The translations under genes and the position numbers were made by a program. Below are positions 24,607 to 34,600 of a DNA stretch of 59,240 nucleotides, piece after piece. The stretch's first letter is position 1. Every line of letters begins with the position of its first letter. The notes beneath the pieces were generated by a model that did no database searches, was not told the DNA's origin, and worked only from the letters and a program-made list of their open reading frames with translations. The DNA comes from Chloroflexota bacterium (GTDB lineage Bacteria > Chloroflexota > FW602-bin22 > JACPRP01). The stretch spans positions 1 through 59,240 of the forward strand of contig JACQUC010000264.1 of assembly GCA_016210495.1 (NCBI GenBank), read 5' to 3'.

Positions 24607-27600
24607 GTGAAGGCCGAGTTACTGCGTCCCGGTGCCATTATTACTGGCCCGCTCCTACCGGAACCTGTAGAAATCATCGCTGTGATCCCCTTGGGCAGTT
24701 CCACAAAGATCATCGGCAAAGGATTGACGACCAAACAAGTCCGAGAGCCCGTGCTCAACAATGCTCAGATTGGCCAGCTCACCATCTCGCCAGTTGTGCA
24801 GCCGTTCGACGGCGACCCGGCCCGTTTTCGCCTGGGCATCGAGGCGATACGACTGAGCCTTGCGTACGAGTACGACCCCTTCTTCTCGTTGTCCATCGCC
24901 AGGGTTGACCCGCTGCCCCACCAGCTTGAGGCAGTCTATGATTATTTCCTGAAGCTCCCGCGCATTCGCTTTCTTCTCGCTGACGACCCGGGCGCCGGCA
25001 AGACCATTATGGCGGGTTTACTGCTCAAGGAGCTGAAAGCTCGGGGACTAGTCAAGCGCACTCTCATCGTTACACCGGCGAACCTCACGTTCCAATGGCA
25101 GCGCGAGCTCAAAGACAAGTTCCGCGAGAACTTCGAGATAATTCGCGGCGACGTGTTGCGCGCAAACTATGGCCAGAACCCCTGGCAAGAGCGAGACCAA
25201 CTTATCACCTCGATCTCGTGGGTATCGGTGATTGAGGATGCGAAGGAGTCACTGCTGCGCTCAAGGTGGGATCTGATTGTCGTGGACGAAGCTCATAAGA
25301 TGGCCGCTTACTCCGAGGACCACAAGACGCTTGCTTACCGTCTGGGCGAGAACCTTTCGGAGATGACCGACCACTACTTACTCACGACCGCAACTCCCCA
25401 CAAGGGCGACCCCAGGAACTTCTGTTTGTTCCTCTCGCTGCTTGATCGTGACGTTTACGGCGATGTTAAGAGCCTCGAAGAGGCCATGCGCCGCAACAGT
25501 GCGCCTTTCTATCTGCGCCGGACAAAAGAAGCTCTGGTATCGTTCCCTCATCCCGATACAGGAGAGGTCAAGAAGCTGTTCACAAAGCGGGAAGTGAACA
25601 CGGCAGCCTTCCATCTCGATGGTGAAGAGTTCGAGTTCTACGAGGAACTCACCCACTATGTGGAGGACCAATCCATTCAAGCCGCTACCGACCAGTCTCC
25701 ACAAAGCCGCGCAGTCGGATTCACGATGGCGATGCTTCAGCGGCGGATGGCCTCCAGCATATATGCCGTCCGCAGAAGCCTGGAAAGGATGAAGGAGCGG
25801 CGTGAAAAGATCCTCGCTGATCCCGAGGCTTACCGGAGAGAACAGGTCGAGCGTCGCATGCCGGATGACTTCGATGAGCTCACTGACGAAGAGCAACAGG
25901 AAATTCTGGAGAGGGCGGAGGCCGCTGTCCTTTCGATTGACCCCGCAACCTTGCGCCTGGAGATCGCTCGGTTGTCAGCGTTGATCAGGCAGGCCCAGGC
26001 ATTAGAGGCACGGGACGTGGAGTCGAAGCTAACGGAGCTGAGGGCGCTGCTTACCAAGGAGGGCATTTTCGGCGATCCCTCGATGAAGTTGCTCCTGTTC
26101 ACCGAGCACAAGGACACGCTCGACTATTTGGCCGGCGATGGCCAGAATGGGCGCCCGGTTGGCAAGCTGCGCGAGTGGGGGCTTTCGGTCACCCAGATCC
26201 ACGGCGGGATGAAGATCGGCGATAGGGATGCTCCTGGAACCCGTCTGTGTGCCGAACGGGAATTCCGTGAGAGCGCACAGGTACTCGCGGCTACTGAAGC
26301 GGCTGGGGAGGGCATCAACCTACAGTTTTGCTGGTTCATGATCAACTACGATATCCCCTGGAACCCAGTGCGGCTGGAGCAGCGGATGGGACGGATCCAC
26401 CGCTATCTTCAGGAGCACGATTGCCTCATCTTTAACTTCGTCGCCATCAACACTCGCGAAGGCCAGGTACTGCACAAGCTGCTGGACCGGCTCAAGGAGA
26501 TTCGCAAGGAGCTTGGCACGGATCAGGTCTTCGATGTGGTGGGTGAGGTGTTCCCTTCCAACGCGCTGGAGAGGCTTTTTCGGGACCTCTATGCACGGCG
26601 GACCGATATGTCTAGCATAGAGGATCGCATAGTGAGAGATATCAGCCCCGAAAGATTCCGAGCGATCACAGAATCAGCCCTCGAGGGTCTCGCGAAGCGG
26701 GAGTTGAACCTGGCGGCGATAGTGGGCAAGTCGGTGGAGGCCCGAGAGCGGAGACTGGTACCCGAAGCAGTGGAGAACTTCTTCAAGGAGGCTGCTCCAG
26801 TCACGGGGCTGTACCCGAAAGAGACAGCCAGGGGCGCCCACGTCTACCGCATCGGCAGGTTGCCAAAGACCCTCGTGGCTTTGGGGGATGAGCTGGAATC
26901 GCGTTTCGGCAGGCTCGGCCGAGAGTACCAGAAGGTTGCCTTCGACAAGGCGATTCTAGCCACCGATGCCACGCTCGAATGGGTCACCCCAGGTCATCCG
27001 TTGTTCGAGGCGGTTCGAACTGATTTGTCCAACAGCGTTGCCGACGACCTGGCGAAAGGAGCAGTGTTCCTCGACCTTAAACGAAGCGAGGCGGCGCGGC
27101 TGGACGTGTTCGTCGCTTCGGTCAAAGATGGGCGCGCTCGCACCCTGCACTCACGCATCTTTGTCATTGAGACCGGGATGCAAGGCGAGATGTCTGTCCG
27201 CCAGCCGACTATCTTCCACGAGATTGTGCCGGCAGAAAAAGGCACGCAACATCCCATCGGCGGAGCGCTGCCGGACCGCAATGCCGTAGAATGTTACCTC
27301 CTGGAAAACGTGCTCACGGGTTTTGTTCAGGAGGTTGGGACAGAGCGCGAGCGTGAGATTGCGACGGTCACCAAGCACGTTGAGATCTCGCTTAATGCTC
27401 TGATTGACCGCCAACAGAGGCAACTTGCTGACTACCTCAACCGCCAGATTGAGGGCGCCAAGGTGCAGGGGCTCGATGGGTTGATTTCCCAAGCAGAATC
27501 GCACCTGGACGATCTCAATATTCGGCTGGAGAATCGCCGGCGCGAGTTGGACCGGGAGCGGCATTGCATGATAGACGATGTCACTCACATCGGCCGAGCA

Positions 27601-28047
27601 TGGGTGCTCCCGCATCCGGAACGGCAGGCCCCTCACATCGCCTCAATGGTGAGCGATCCAGAGGTGGAGCGAATAGCGGTGGAGTTCGCAATTGCCCACG
27701 AGAAGGCACGCGGGTGGGAGGCAGAGAGTGTTGAATCGGAGAATCGCGGCTTCGATCTGATCTCACGCCGTCCACACCCCGAGGACCCCAAGACCTTCGT
27801 CGAGGTGCGATTCATCGAGGTGAAGGGGCGTGCTAGGGTCGGCGACGTCGCGCTGAGCGAAAACGAGTACCGGGCGGCTGAGCGTTTGAAGCGAGACTAC
27901 TGGCTTTACGCGGTTTTCAACTGTATTGGCTCGCCGGAGCTCCATACCATCAACGATCCGGCGCGCCTGGGGTGGCAGCCGGTGGTGAAGATAGAGCACT
28001 ATCGTCTTGATGCGCAACAGTTAGTGCAGGCCGCTAGAAGTGAATAA
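24607..28047 (+). CDS. SNF2/HepA-type helicase with C-terminal DUF3883 (defence module A)
   Basis: 1146 residues. Superfamily 2 helicase core: Q-like LPHQLEAVYDYFL, Walker A DDPGAGKT (~126-133), DEAH box VVDEAHKM (~227-230), TTATPHKGDP motif III, and the second RecA domain with LLLFTEHKDTLDYL and motif VI RLEQRMGRIHR. The last ~110 residues are a DUF3883 domain with a nuclease-like Asp...Glu-Val-Lys pattern (GFDLIS, then FIEVKGRA). Such helicases accompany DUF1156 methylases and DUF499 ATPases in defence islands and probably move along DNA. The GTG start follows GAGGGGAG. The HD gene follows after 11 bases. Its paralogue in module B is at 40448. Confidence 0.92.
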   Translation: MKAELLRPGAIITGPLLPEPVEIIAVIPLGSSTKIIGKGLTTKQVREPVLNNAQIGQLTISPVVQPFDGDPARFRLGIEAIRLSLAYEYDPFFSLSIARVDPLPHQLEAVYDYFLKLPRIRFLLADDPGAGKTIMAGLLLKELKARGLVKRTLIVTPANLTFQWQRELKDKFRENFEIIRGDVLRANYGQNPWQERDQLITSISWVSVIEDAKESLLRSRWDLIVVDEAHKMAAYSEDHKTLAYRLGENLSEMTDHYLLTTATPHKGDPRNFCLFLSLLDRDVYGDVKSLEEAMRRNSAPFYLRRTKEALVSFPHPDTGEVKKLFTKREVNTAAFHLDGEEFEFYEELTHYVEDQSIQAATDQSPQSRAVGFTMAMLQRRMASSIYAVRRSLERMKERREKILADPEAYRREQVERRMPDDFDELTDEEQQEILERAEAAVLSIDPATLRLEIARLSALIRQAQALEARDVESKLTELRALLTKEGIFGDPSMKLLLFTEHKDTLDYLAGDGQNGRPVGKLREWGLSVTQIHGGMKIGDRDAPGTRLCAEREFRESAQVLAATEAAGEGINLQFCWFMINYDIPWNPVRLEQRMGRIHRYLQEHDCLIFNFVAINTREGQVLHKLLDRLKEIRKELGTDQVFDVVGEVFPSNALERLFRDLYARRTDMSSIEDRIVRDISPERFRAITESALEGLAKRELNLAAIVGKSVEARERRLVPEAVENFFKEAAPVTGLYPKETARGAHVYRIGRLPKTLVALGDELESRFGRLGREYQKVAFDKAILATDATLEWVTPGHPLFEAVRTDLSNSVADDLAKGAVFLDLKRSEAARLDVFVASVKDGRARTLHSRIFVIETGMQGEMSVRQPTIFHEIVPAEKGTQHPIGGALPDRNAVECYLLENVLTGFVQEVGTEREREIATVTKHVEISLNALIDRQQRQLADYLNRQIEGAKVQGLDGLISQAESHLDDLNIRLENRRRELDRERHCMIDDVTHIGRAWVLPHPERQAPHIASMVSDPEVERIAVEFAIAHEKARGWEAESVESENRGFDLISRRPHPEDPKTFVEVRFIEVKGRARVGDVALSENEYRAAERLKRDYWLYAVFNCIGSPELHTINDPARLGWQPVVKIEHYRLDAQQLVQAARSE

Positions 28048-28058
28048 AGAGGGTGGGA

Positions 28059-29372
28059 GTGATTCCAAAGCTGGTACACGAGATACGTGATCCTATTCAC
28101 GTATTCATTCGTCTCGACTCTGACGAGCGGAAGGTGTTAGACTCTCGCCCATTTCAGAGGCTAAGGTATATACACCAACTTGCTCTTACCTACCTGGTCT
28201 ATCCGGGGGCGACACATCGGCGGTTCGAGCATTCCTTGGGGGTAATGGAGCTTGCCAGCCGAGTCTACGATATCGTGACAGACCCCAAAAACATCTCACA
28301 TGATACGGTGAGGAAAGTTGTTCCTGTGTGGGGAGAGCGCAGCCATCAATATTGGAAGTGTGCTCTGCGCATGGCTGCTTTATGTCACGATCTCGGTCAT
28401 CTGCCTTTTTCTCACGCTGCGGAGCAAGAGCTGTTGCCACCAGGCTGGAGCCATGAGAGTCTGACCGTGGAGCTGATAAAGTCTCCCGAGATGGCGTCTT
28501 TGTGGGGCGAACTGAACCTTAATCCGAACCACGTGGCTATGCTGGCCGTGGGGCCGAAGCACTATGCTGACGACGTATCCGCGCCAGAGTTCAGCGACTG
28601 GCAGGCCATTCTCGCCGAGATCATTTCAGGAGATGTCTTTGGCGTGGACCGGATCGATTACCTGCTCAGGGACTCCCTGCACGCGGGCGTGGGCTACGGC
28701 AAGTTTGACCACTATCGATTAATAGACACCCTGAGGATCCTGCCAAAGGGAGAGGACGGATCGGAAGAGCCGGCTCTCGGAGTGGAGATTGGTGGCCTGC
28801 ACTCAGCCGAATCGCTGCTCATGGCCAGGTACTTTATGTTCCAGCAGCTTTACCTGCACCCGGTACGCCGGATCTACGACATTCACCTGAAGGACTTCCT
28901 GGGGAAATGGCTGGACGGAGGGCGATTCTCGGTTCAAATTGACGATCACCTCAAGATGACGGATAATGAAGTTACCGCGGCCCTTGCGCGGGCTGCCAGC
29001 GACCCCACGCACCCGGGGCATGTACACGCGGACAGAATCGTGGGGCGCAAGCACTTCAAGCTGCTGTACGAGCGGAACTCAAGGGATCAGTCCATCAACC
29101 CAGAAGCAGCTCGCAGGGTCTTCGACGCGGCCTGTGGCGAGTTCGGCGAGGCGCACATCAGGTACGACCCGTATGCGAAGGAGGATAGCCGCTCGGACTT
29201 CCCCGTCCTGATGAGAGACCAAACGGTGGGCTCCGCGTTGCGCGAGTCACGCGTGCTTCTGGGAGTGCCTCCCGCAGCGGTTGAATATGTTTTCGTGTCT
29301 CGCGAATGCTTCGACCGAGCCCAAGAATGGTTAAGGACGAAGCGTGACGCAATGATGAAGATCGATTTATAG
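28059..29372 (+). CDS. HD-domain phosphohydrolase (SAMHD1/YwfO-like)
   Basis: 437 residues. The metal-binding HD set is visible: His in RRFEHSLGV (~58), His-Asp in LCHDLGHLPFSH (~110-111) and the later Asp in GDVFGVDRIDYLLRDS (~197). This is the HD family related to dNTP triphosphohydrolases. It may hydrolyse nucleotides in the cytoplasm; dNTP depletion is a known antiviral tactic of HD enzymes, but that role here is inference. Starts at GTG 28053 or 28059 are both in frame, and the latter is better spaced from AAGAGG. It lies between the helicase and the YwgA-like gene, with the next ribosome site overlapping its stop. Confidence 0.85.
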   Translation: MIPKLVHEIRDPIHVFIRLDSDERKVLDSRPFQRLRYIHQLALTYLVYPGATHRRFEHSLGVMELASRVYDIVTDPKNISHDTVRKVVPVWGERSHQYWKCALRMAALCHDLGHLPFSHAAEQELLPPGWSHESLTVELIKSPEMASLWGELNLNPNHVAMLAVGPKHYADDVSAPEFSDWQAILAEIISGDVFGVDRIDYLLRDSLHAGVGYGKFDHYRLIDTLRILPKGEDGSEEPALGVEIGGLHSAESLLMARYFMFQQLYLHPVRRIYDIHLKDFLGKWLDGGRFSVQIDDHLKMTDNEVTAALARAASDPTHPGHVHADRIVGRKHFKLLYERNSRDQSINPEAARRVFDAACGEFGEAHIRYDPYAKEDSRSDFPVLMRDQTVGSALRESRVLLGVPPAAVEYVFVSRECFDRAQEWLRTKRDAMMKIDL

Positions 29373-29383
29373 GAGATGTGGCG

Positions 29384-29944
29384 ATGGATAGACTGCAACG
29401 TGCCGCGGTCATACTGTCCTTAATTGAGTCCCTTAGAAACAAAGGCAGTTGGTGTGGGGAAACGCACGTTCAGAAAGCGGTGTTCTTCTTGCAGTTCATG
29501 CTGGGCGTGCCACTTGAATACAGGTTCATCTTGTACAAGCACGGGCCTTTCTCGTTCGATCTGCGCGACGAGATCACCGAGATGCGGGTGGATGGGTTTC
29601 TCAAGTTGGAGCCACAGCCGTATCCGTATGGCCCCAGTCTGGTCCCCGACAAGGGCAGTGATTTGCTCAAACAGATTGTCGGCCGCTTCAGTGAACAGTA
29701 CGCCGAGCAACTGGGATTCGTGGCTCGCGAGCTAGGCGAGAAAGGAGTCACCGAATTGGAGCGACTGGGGACCGCGCTTTACCTTGCCGAAGTTAAGAAG
29801 GTCACCGGCAGTGTGGAGGGGCGAGCGCAGGTAATGATCGAGCTAAAGCCTCACATTACTTTGGACTTTGCGCTATCTGCCGTCGCCGAGGTGGATCGGA
29901 TGAAGCGGAGCGCCGCGGGATTGACCGTGGAAGGGGCAGCTTGA
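29384..29944 (+). CDS. YwgA/Panacea-like protein
   Basis: 186 residues. N-terminal domain of the YwgA/SocA (Panacea) kind: [20 protein letters not shown], then [19 protein letters not shown] and an EMRVDGFLK turn. Panacea domains act as antitoxin-like partners in several toxin-antitoxin systems. In Bacillus, ywgA lies beside the HD-domain gene ywfO, so this HD-YwgA pair is a recurring association (established for Bacillus, applied here by analogy). AGGAG overlaps the HD stop. Its stop TGA overlaps the TTG start of a truncated methylase (29941). Confidence 0.75.
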   Translation: MDRLQRAAVILSLIESLRNKGSWCGETHVQKAVFFLQFMLGVPLEYRFILYKHGPFSFDLRDEITEMRVDGFLKLEPQPYPYGPSLVPDKGSDLLKQIVGRFSEQYAEQLGFVARELGEKGVTELERLGTALYLAEVKKVTGSVEGRAQVMIELKPHITLDFALSAVAEVDRMKRSAAGLTVEGAA

Positions 29945-30069
29945 ATCGTTTTCCCAAACGTCTCATCGAAGTAGACCTACCCATCAAGCGCATCTCGGCG
30001 CACGCCCGCCGGGAGAAGTCCATTCGCCACGGCCACATCTCGACGCTGCACATCTGGTGGGCGCTTTGA
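29941..30069 (+). pseudogene. DUF1156 methylase, N-terminal fragment only
   Basis: The TTG start overlaps the YwgA-like stop and follows AAGGGG. The 42 codons read [20 protein letters not shown], then [15 protein letters not shown], identical in pattern to the start of the full methylases at 31678 and 46164, and then hit a stop at 30067. All catalytic parts are missing. It shows that the YwgA-like gene was once followed directly by a methylase gene. Confidence 0.88.
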
Positions 30070-30224
30070 GCTGCAGCGGAATCCCCTCGCTGCATTCCAT
30101 CAACAACGCTGCTCAGTTGGAGTGGCAGCCTGTGGTAAACATTGAACATTGTCGTTTAGATGCGAACGCAATTTTTGAAGCCGCAAAGGATCAAGTAATA
30201 GCCAACTCTAGTATGACTGGTTGA
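30066..30224 (+). pseudogene. Helicase C-terminal fragment (DUF3883 tail)
   Basis: Reading from 30066, SGIPSLHSINNAAQLEWQPV and NIEHCRLDANAIFEAAKDQ align with the end of the helicase at 24607-28047 (GSPELHTINDPARLGWQPV, KIEHYRLDAQQLVQAARSE), followed by a stop at 30222. It is the tail of a second helicase gene fused at about 30062-30066 to the truncated methylase. No gene is seen in 30225-30379. Confidence 0.85.
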
Positions 30225-30379
30225 ATCGGATCTACTAGTGAATCTACTCTCGTGCCGACAAGAGAAGATCCAAGGGGTTGTCAGGGCTTCTTCATTGAAC
30301 AAACCGAACACGCCCGAGTCTTTGGAAGTGCGTATGGGACGATAGATTAAACTCCCTTTAGGAGGTCACCGAAATAGGA

Positions 30380-31543
30380 GTGCCAAGGAATGCTATTGGA
30401 CTCTACGTACCTGCAAGGAGTCATCTACGGTTCATCGTGGAGAAACTGTTAGCAGCGGGCTGGGAAATTCAGAAGGTGCCAGACTCTGGGCAACTCGTGC
30501 GCAACGGGCAACGGTTCATCTTCCGTGCGAGCAATCGGGAAGTTAGACTTTGTATCTTTGCATATAAGGTCACAGAATCTAGCCGTGGACGGCCACAGGA
30601 GCGCAGGATTGAGATTACGACAACTTATCAAAAGGGCCTCGTGAGGTTGCACGACTTCGAAGATGTGGTACTTGGGGTTGATTACGATCACGATATTCTC
30701 GTTGGGGTAGATCCCGAACGGATTGAGTTTGGCGGACCTACTGGAAACGCTTCAAGCTTCTTCGATAGCGAGGGGCTCGCTTGGTCAAACGAGAATCAAA
30801 TACTGGTTCTGCCGTGGCCCGCAAATGTCTTCGCGAGTGGTATCGAGCATCATGCTTTTGTCAAGCCCGCACGACTATCAGAGTACCTCTTCAACTTAGA
30901 AGAGATTCATAATGGTGCATATGCTGGGCGCGGCCTCTTTTCGGGGCCATTTGCCCTCAAGTCAGTGAAATCACAAGGCTTTGTGGTGCAGCTGAGTGAT
31001 TCGGGTGGTGAAGACCTTATCCTATCGTGGGGTACAACTCCTCCAAAGCGAAAGAGTTCAAAAGAAGAGTTAGTGGAAGCGTTCGAGGAGGGAGAGCTGT
31101 CACAACTCAGTAAGGCAAAGTTGACGCCTGAGGAGTTGGAGCATATCAAGAGACGTGCGGAAGAGAATGGATTGCTCGGCGAGGAATTCGTTCTCAATCG
31201 TGAGCGAGAAGCACTTCGTAGTGCTGGCAGGCCAGATCTGGCCGACAAGGTGAAATGGATTAGTCAAGAGTCCACAACCGCTGGCTATGATGTTCTGTCT
31301 TTCGAGGCCAGTGGCGAGCCCAAATTCATTGAGGTAAAATCAACTTCAGGCACGGGCCGTTCCTTCGACATGTCAGAGAACGAATGGGAAGCCGCGAAGG
31401 TTTATGGATCCAGTTACTACGTTTACCGTGTAACTAGCGTGGTCTCAACTCCTGACGTGAGTGAATTTCCTGACCCTTGGGCACTTTTGGAGGAAGGAAA
31501 GCTGAAGCGTACACCTTTGACGTGGCGAGTAATGACTTCGTGA
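30380..31543 (+). CDS. DUF3883-domain protein, putative nuclease (module A)
   Basis: 387 residues. I do not recognise the N-terminal ~230 residues (beta-rich, opening MPRNAIGLYVPARSHLRFIV). A charged linker (~230-265) leads to a DUF3883 domain at ~275-365: NREREALRSAGRPDLADKVK, then GYDVLSF and FIEVKSTSG, a PD-(D/E)XK-like Asp...Glu-Val-Lys arrangement. It may be a DNA-cutting or DNA-recognition partner of the methylase that follows. The start is GTG 30380. Codon use is more AT-rich than in the flanking helicase, in line with a separate origin. The upstream neighbour is a degenerate scar. Confidence 0.75.
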   Translation: MPRNAIGLYVPARSHLRFIVEKLLAAGWEIQKVPDSGQLVRNGQRFIFRASNREVRLCIFAYKVTESSRGRPQERRIEITTTYQKGLVRLHDFEDVVLGVDYDHDILVGVDPERIEFGGPTGNASSFFDSEGLAWSNENQILVLPWPANVFASGIEHHAFVKPARLSEYLFNLEEIHNGAYAGRGLFSGPFALKSVKSQGFVVQLSDSGGEDLILSWGTTPPKRKSSKEELVEAFEEGELSQLSKAKLTPEELEHIKRRAEENGLLGEEFVLNREREALRSAGRPDLADKVKWISQESTTAGYDVLSFEASGEPKFIEVKSTSGTGRSFDMSENEWEAAKVYGSSYYVYRVTSVVSTPDVSEFPDPWALLEEGKLKRTPLTWRVMTS

Positions 31544-31677
31544 TGTTGCCTGCAGGCCGCTCACTCAAATCGTATGGAGACTGAAGAATAGCCAACAGTA
31601 TCATAATGTCGAAGCTTGTCAATTGACACACTTGTAGTTGTTATACGTAACATAAAGGTCTAGGCTGGGAGTGAATA

Positions 31678-34600
31678 ATGGGAAATACGCCCGCCCGATG
31701 GCCAAGGCGTTTGATCGAAGTTGACCTGCCCATCAAGCGCATCTCTAGCCATGCCAGCCGGGAGAAGTCAATACGCCACGGACATATCTCAACTCTGCAC
31801 ATTTGGTGGGCTCGACGGCCGCTGGCGGCTTGCCGCGCAGTGATCTGCGCGGCGTTGTGGCTTGATCCGGTAGATCGGAATTGCCCGCAATCTTTTCGAG
31901 AAGCGGCTACAGGCATCTTGTGTGAGTTTGCTGAGCAGGTACGGTCGGATCCTGTCCTAGCCGAGTTGTGCTTCTCGACATGGTCCCGTTGGATGCGCAC
32001 CAATACAGCCAGTCTTAAGTCAGGTGAGCCATCTTGCTGGCCGGATTTGCGATATGCCTTACTTGATTTTATCGCTGACTTCGCCAATTGGAAGGCATCT
32101 TGTGTGCCAGCTTTCACACATACTGCACAAGCTTTGACCGAAGCCGCTAATGTGGCGCTGGGTGGCGAACCAGGGACTAGGCCATTGGTGATTGATCCAT
32201 TCGCAGGGGGCGGCGCAATCCCACTTGAGGCGCTCAGAGTTGGCGCTGATGCCTTCGCGAGTGACCTAAACCCGGTGGCAGTATTGCTGAACAAGATCGC
32301 CCTGGAATACCTCCCGAAATATGGTCCGCAGCTCGCTACCGACGTTCGGTATTGGGGGGCCTGGATCAAGGAAAGGATTAAGGGGGAGTTGGATGAATTC
32401 TATCCACCGAATCAAGACGGCGAAACTCCCGTTGCCTACCTATGGGCGCGAACCATTCAATGCGAAGGACCAGCTTGCGGTGTAGAAGTACCGTTGATTC
32501 GCTCGCAATTGCTCGCACGAAGGGGCGCAAATTCAATCGTCTTAACACTGAACCCTGACGCGGAAAAGCAAAGAGTGAACATTGATTTGGCGTCTGGACG
32601 AACTGCGGGCTCGGATCAAGGAACTGTTCGTCGAGGTGCTGTGACTTGCCCGGTATGTGGCTACACAACTCCTGTGGAGAGGGTTCGCGCACAACTCAAA
32701 CAGTTACGAGGAGGGGTTGATGCAAGTCGTCTCTTAGCAGTAGTTGATCGGAATGCAGATGGCAAGAACTACCGCCTGCCCACCTTGATGGATGTTGAAG
32801 CAGTAGAAAGGGCGAGAAGGTTTGCGGACAGAGGAAGCATACTTCCGTCAACTGAGTTACCGTTGATGAGTGGCGTATTCAACGTGCCCATCTATGGGAT
32901 GGATCGATGGGATCTACTTTTCTCGTCACGCCAACTCGTCTCTGCCGATGCCATCGGTAGGGGGATCGACGCTGCGGTTCGCGAGATACAGGCGACGCGG
33001 GACAATGCCGACCTGGCACTTGCACTGAAGGTATTACTCGTGCTTGCACTCGATAAGTACCTGGACTTCCGAAGCTCACTGTGCGCTTGGATAAATGTTG
33101 GAGAGAAGATTGGACATACGTTTGGACGGCAGGCGCTTGGTATGATCTTCGATTGGGCTGAAGGAGTGCCGTTCGGCGACATCAGTGGTAGCTGGGAACG
33201 TTCCATTGAGTTCATCGCGGAGTTCCTTGCGACCGAGGGCAAATGTGGCCTAAACTGTGGCACGGTTGAGCAGGCACTTGCCCAGAATCATCCTTTACCG
33301 GATAGTTCGGCCCAGGCTTTTGTCACCGACCCTCCTTACTACAATGCGGTACCATACGCGGATCTTTCTGACTTCTTCTATCTGTGGCTGAAGAGACGAC
33401 TCGATCAAGATTTCCCAGATCTATTTGGCAGTAGCGTCGCTCCTAAGGCCGCAGAATTGTGCGAGATGCGTGGATGGGACCCTATAAGGTACCCAGAAAA
33501 AGGTGCGGCTTTCTACGAGGCAGGAATGAGGAGTGCTCTCTCTGAAGGGCGACGGTTGTGCGACGCATCAGGCATAGGAGTGGTCATATTTGCTCATAAG
33601 ACGACAGCAGGCTGGGAAAGTCTGCTGTCAGCACTAATTGACTCGGGATGGGTTATAACGGCATCGTGGCCTATTGACACAGAGCGGGGTGGTCGGCTTC
33701 GTGCCATGAACTCAGCAGCCTTGGCGTCATCTATCCATCTTGTGTGTCGGCCAAGAGTGACCGAGGACCCTTCATCCGTCGCAGAGAATGTAGGAGATTG
33801 GCGCGATGTCCTAGTGGAGTTGCCGAAGCGAATCCACGAGTGGTTGCCGATGCTTATTCAAGAGAGTGTCGTCGGAGCGGATGCTATCTTTGCCTGTATC
33901 GGACCTGCCTTAGAAATCTACTCAAAGTATTCTCGAGTCGAGAAGGCATCAGGCGCTGAAGTAAGACTTGCTGAATACCTAGAGTACGTATGGGCAGCAG
34001 TCGCAAAGGAAGCGCTAAATACGATCTTCAGGGAGGCGGACGCCACTGGCTTCGAGGAGGATGCCCGTCTGACGGCGATGTGGCTGTGGACGATATCAAC
34101 GGGCAACGGCAGCGCTGGAGTGAAAGAAACGAGTGGCTACGCGGCAGATGAAGAGGCTGGTGACGACAGTGAAAGCGGCGGCAAGAAGGCGGCGCCGGGG
34201 GGCTATACGCTGGAATACGACGCGGCCCGCAAGATCGGGCAGGGGTTGGGGGCGCACCTGGAAAAGCTGGGATATGTGGTCGAGGTAAAAGGCGGGTATG
34301 CGCGGCTGCTATCGGTGGCCGAGCGCACCCGCTATCTCTTCGGCAAAGAAGCGGGCCAGACGCCGGTCTCCAGAAAGCAGAAGCAGCCGCTCCAGTTGAG
34401 CCTGTTCGCCGAGCTTGTCGAGGCGGAAGAGGCGGCAGCGCACAGTGTGACCGGGGCGCCGCCAGCGGGTGCCACGGTGCTGGACCGCGTGCACCAGGCG
34501 ATGATACTGTTTGGGGCGGGTCGCTCGGAGGCATTGAAGCGTTTCTTGGTGGAAGATGGCGCCGGCAAGGAACAATCTTTCTGGCGTCTGGCGCAGGCTC

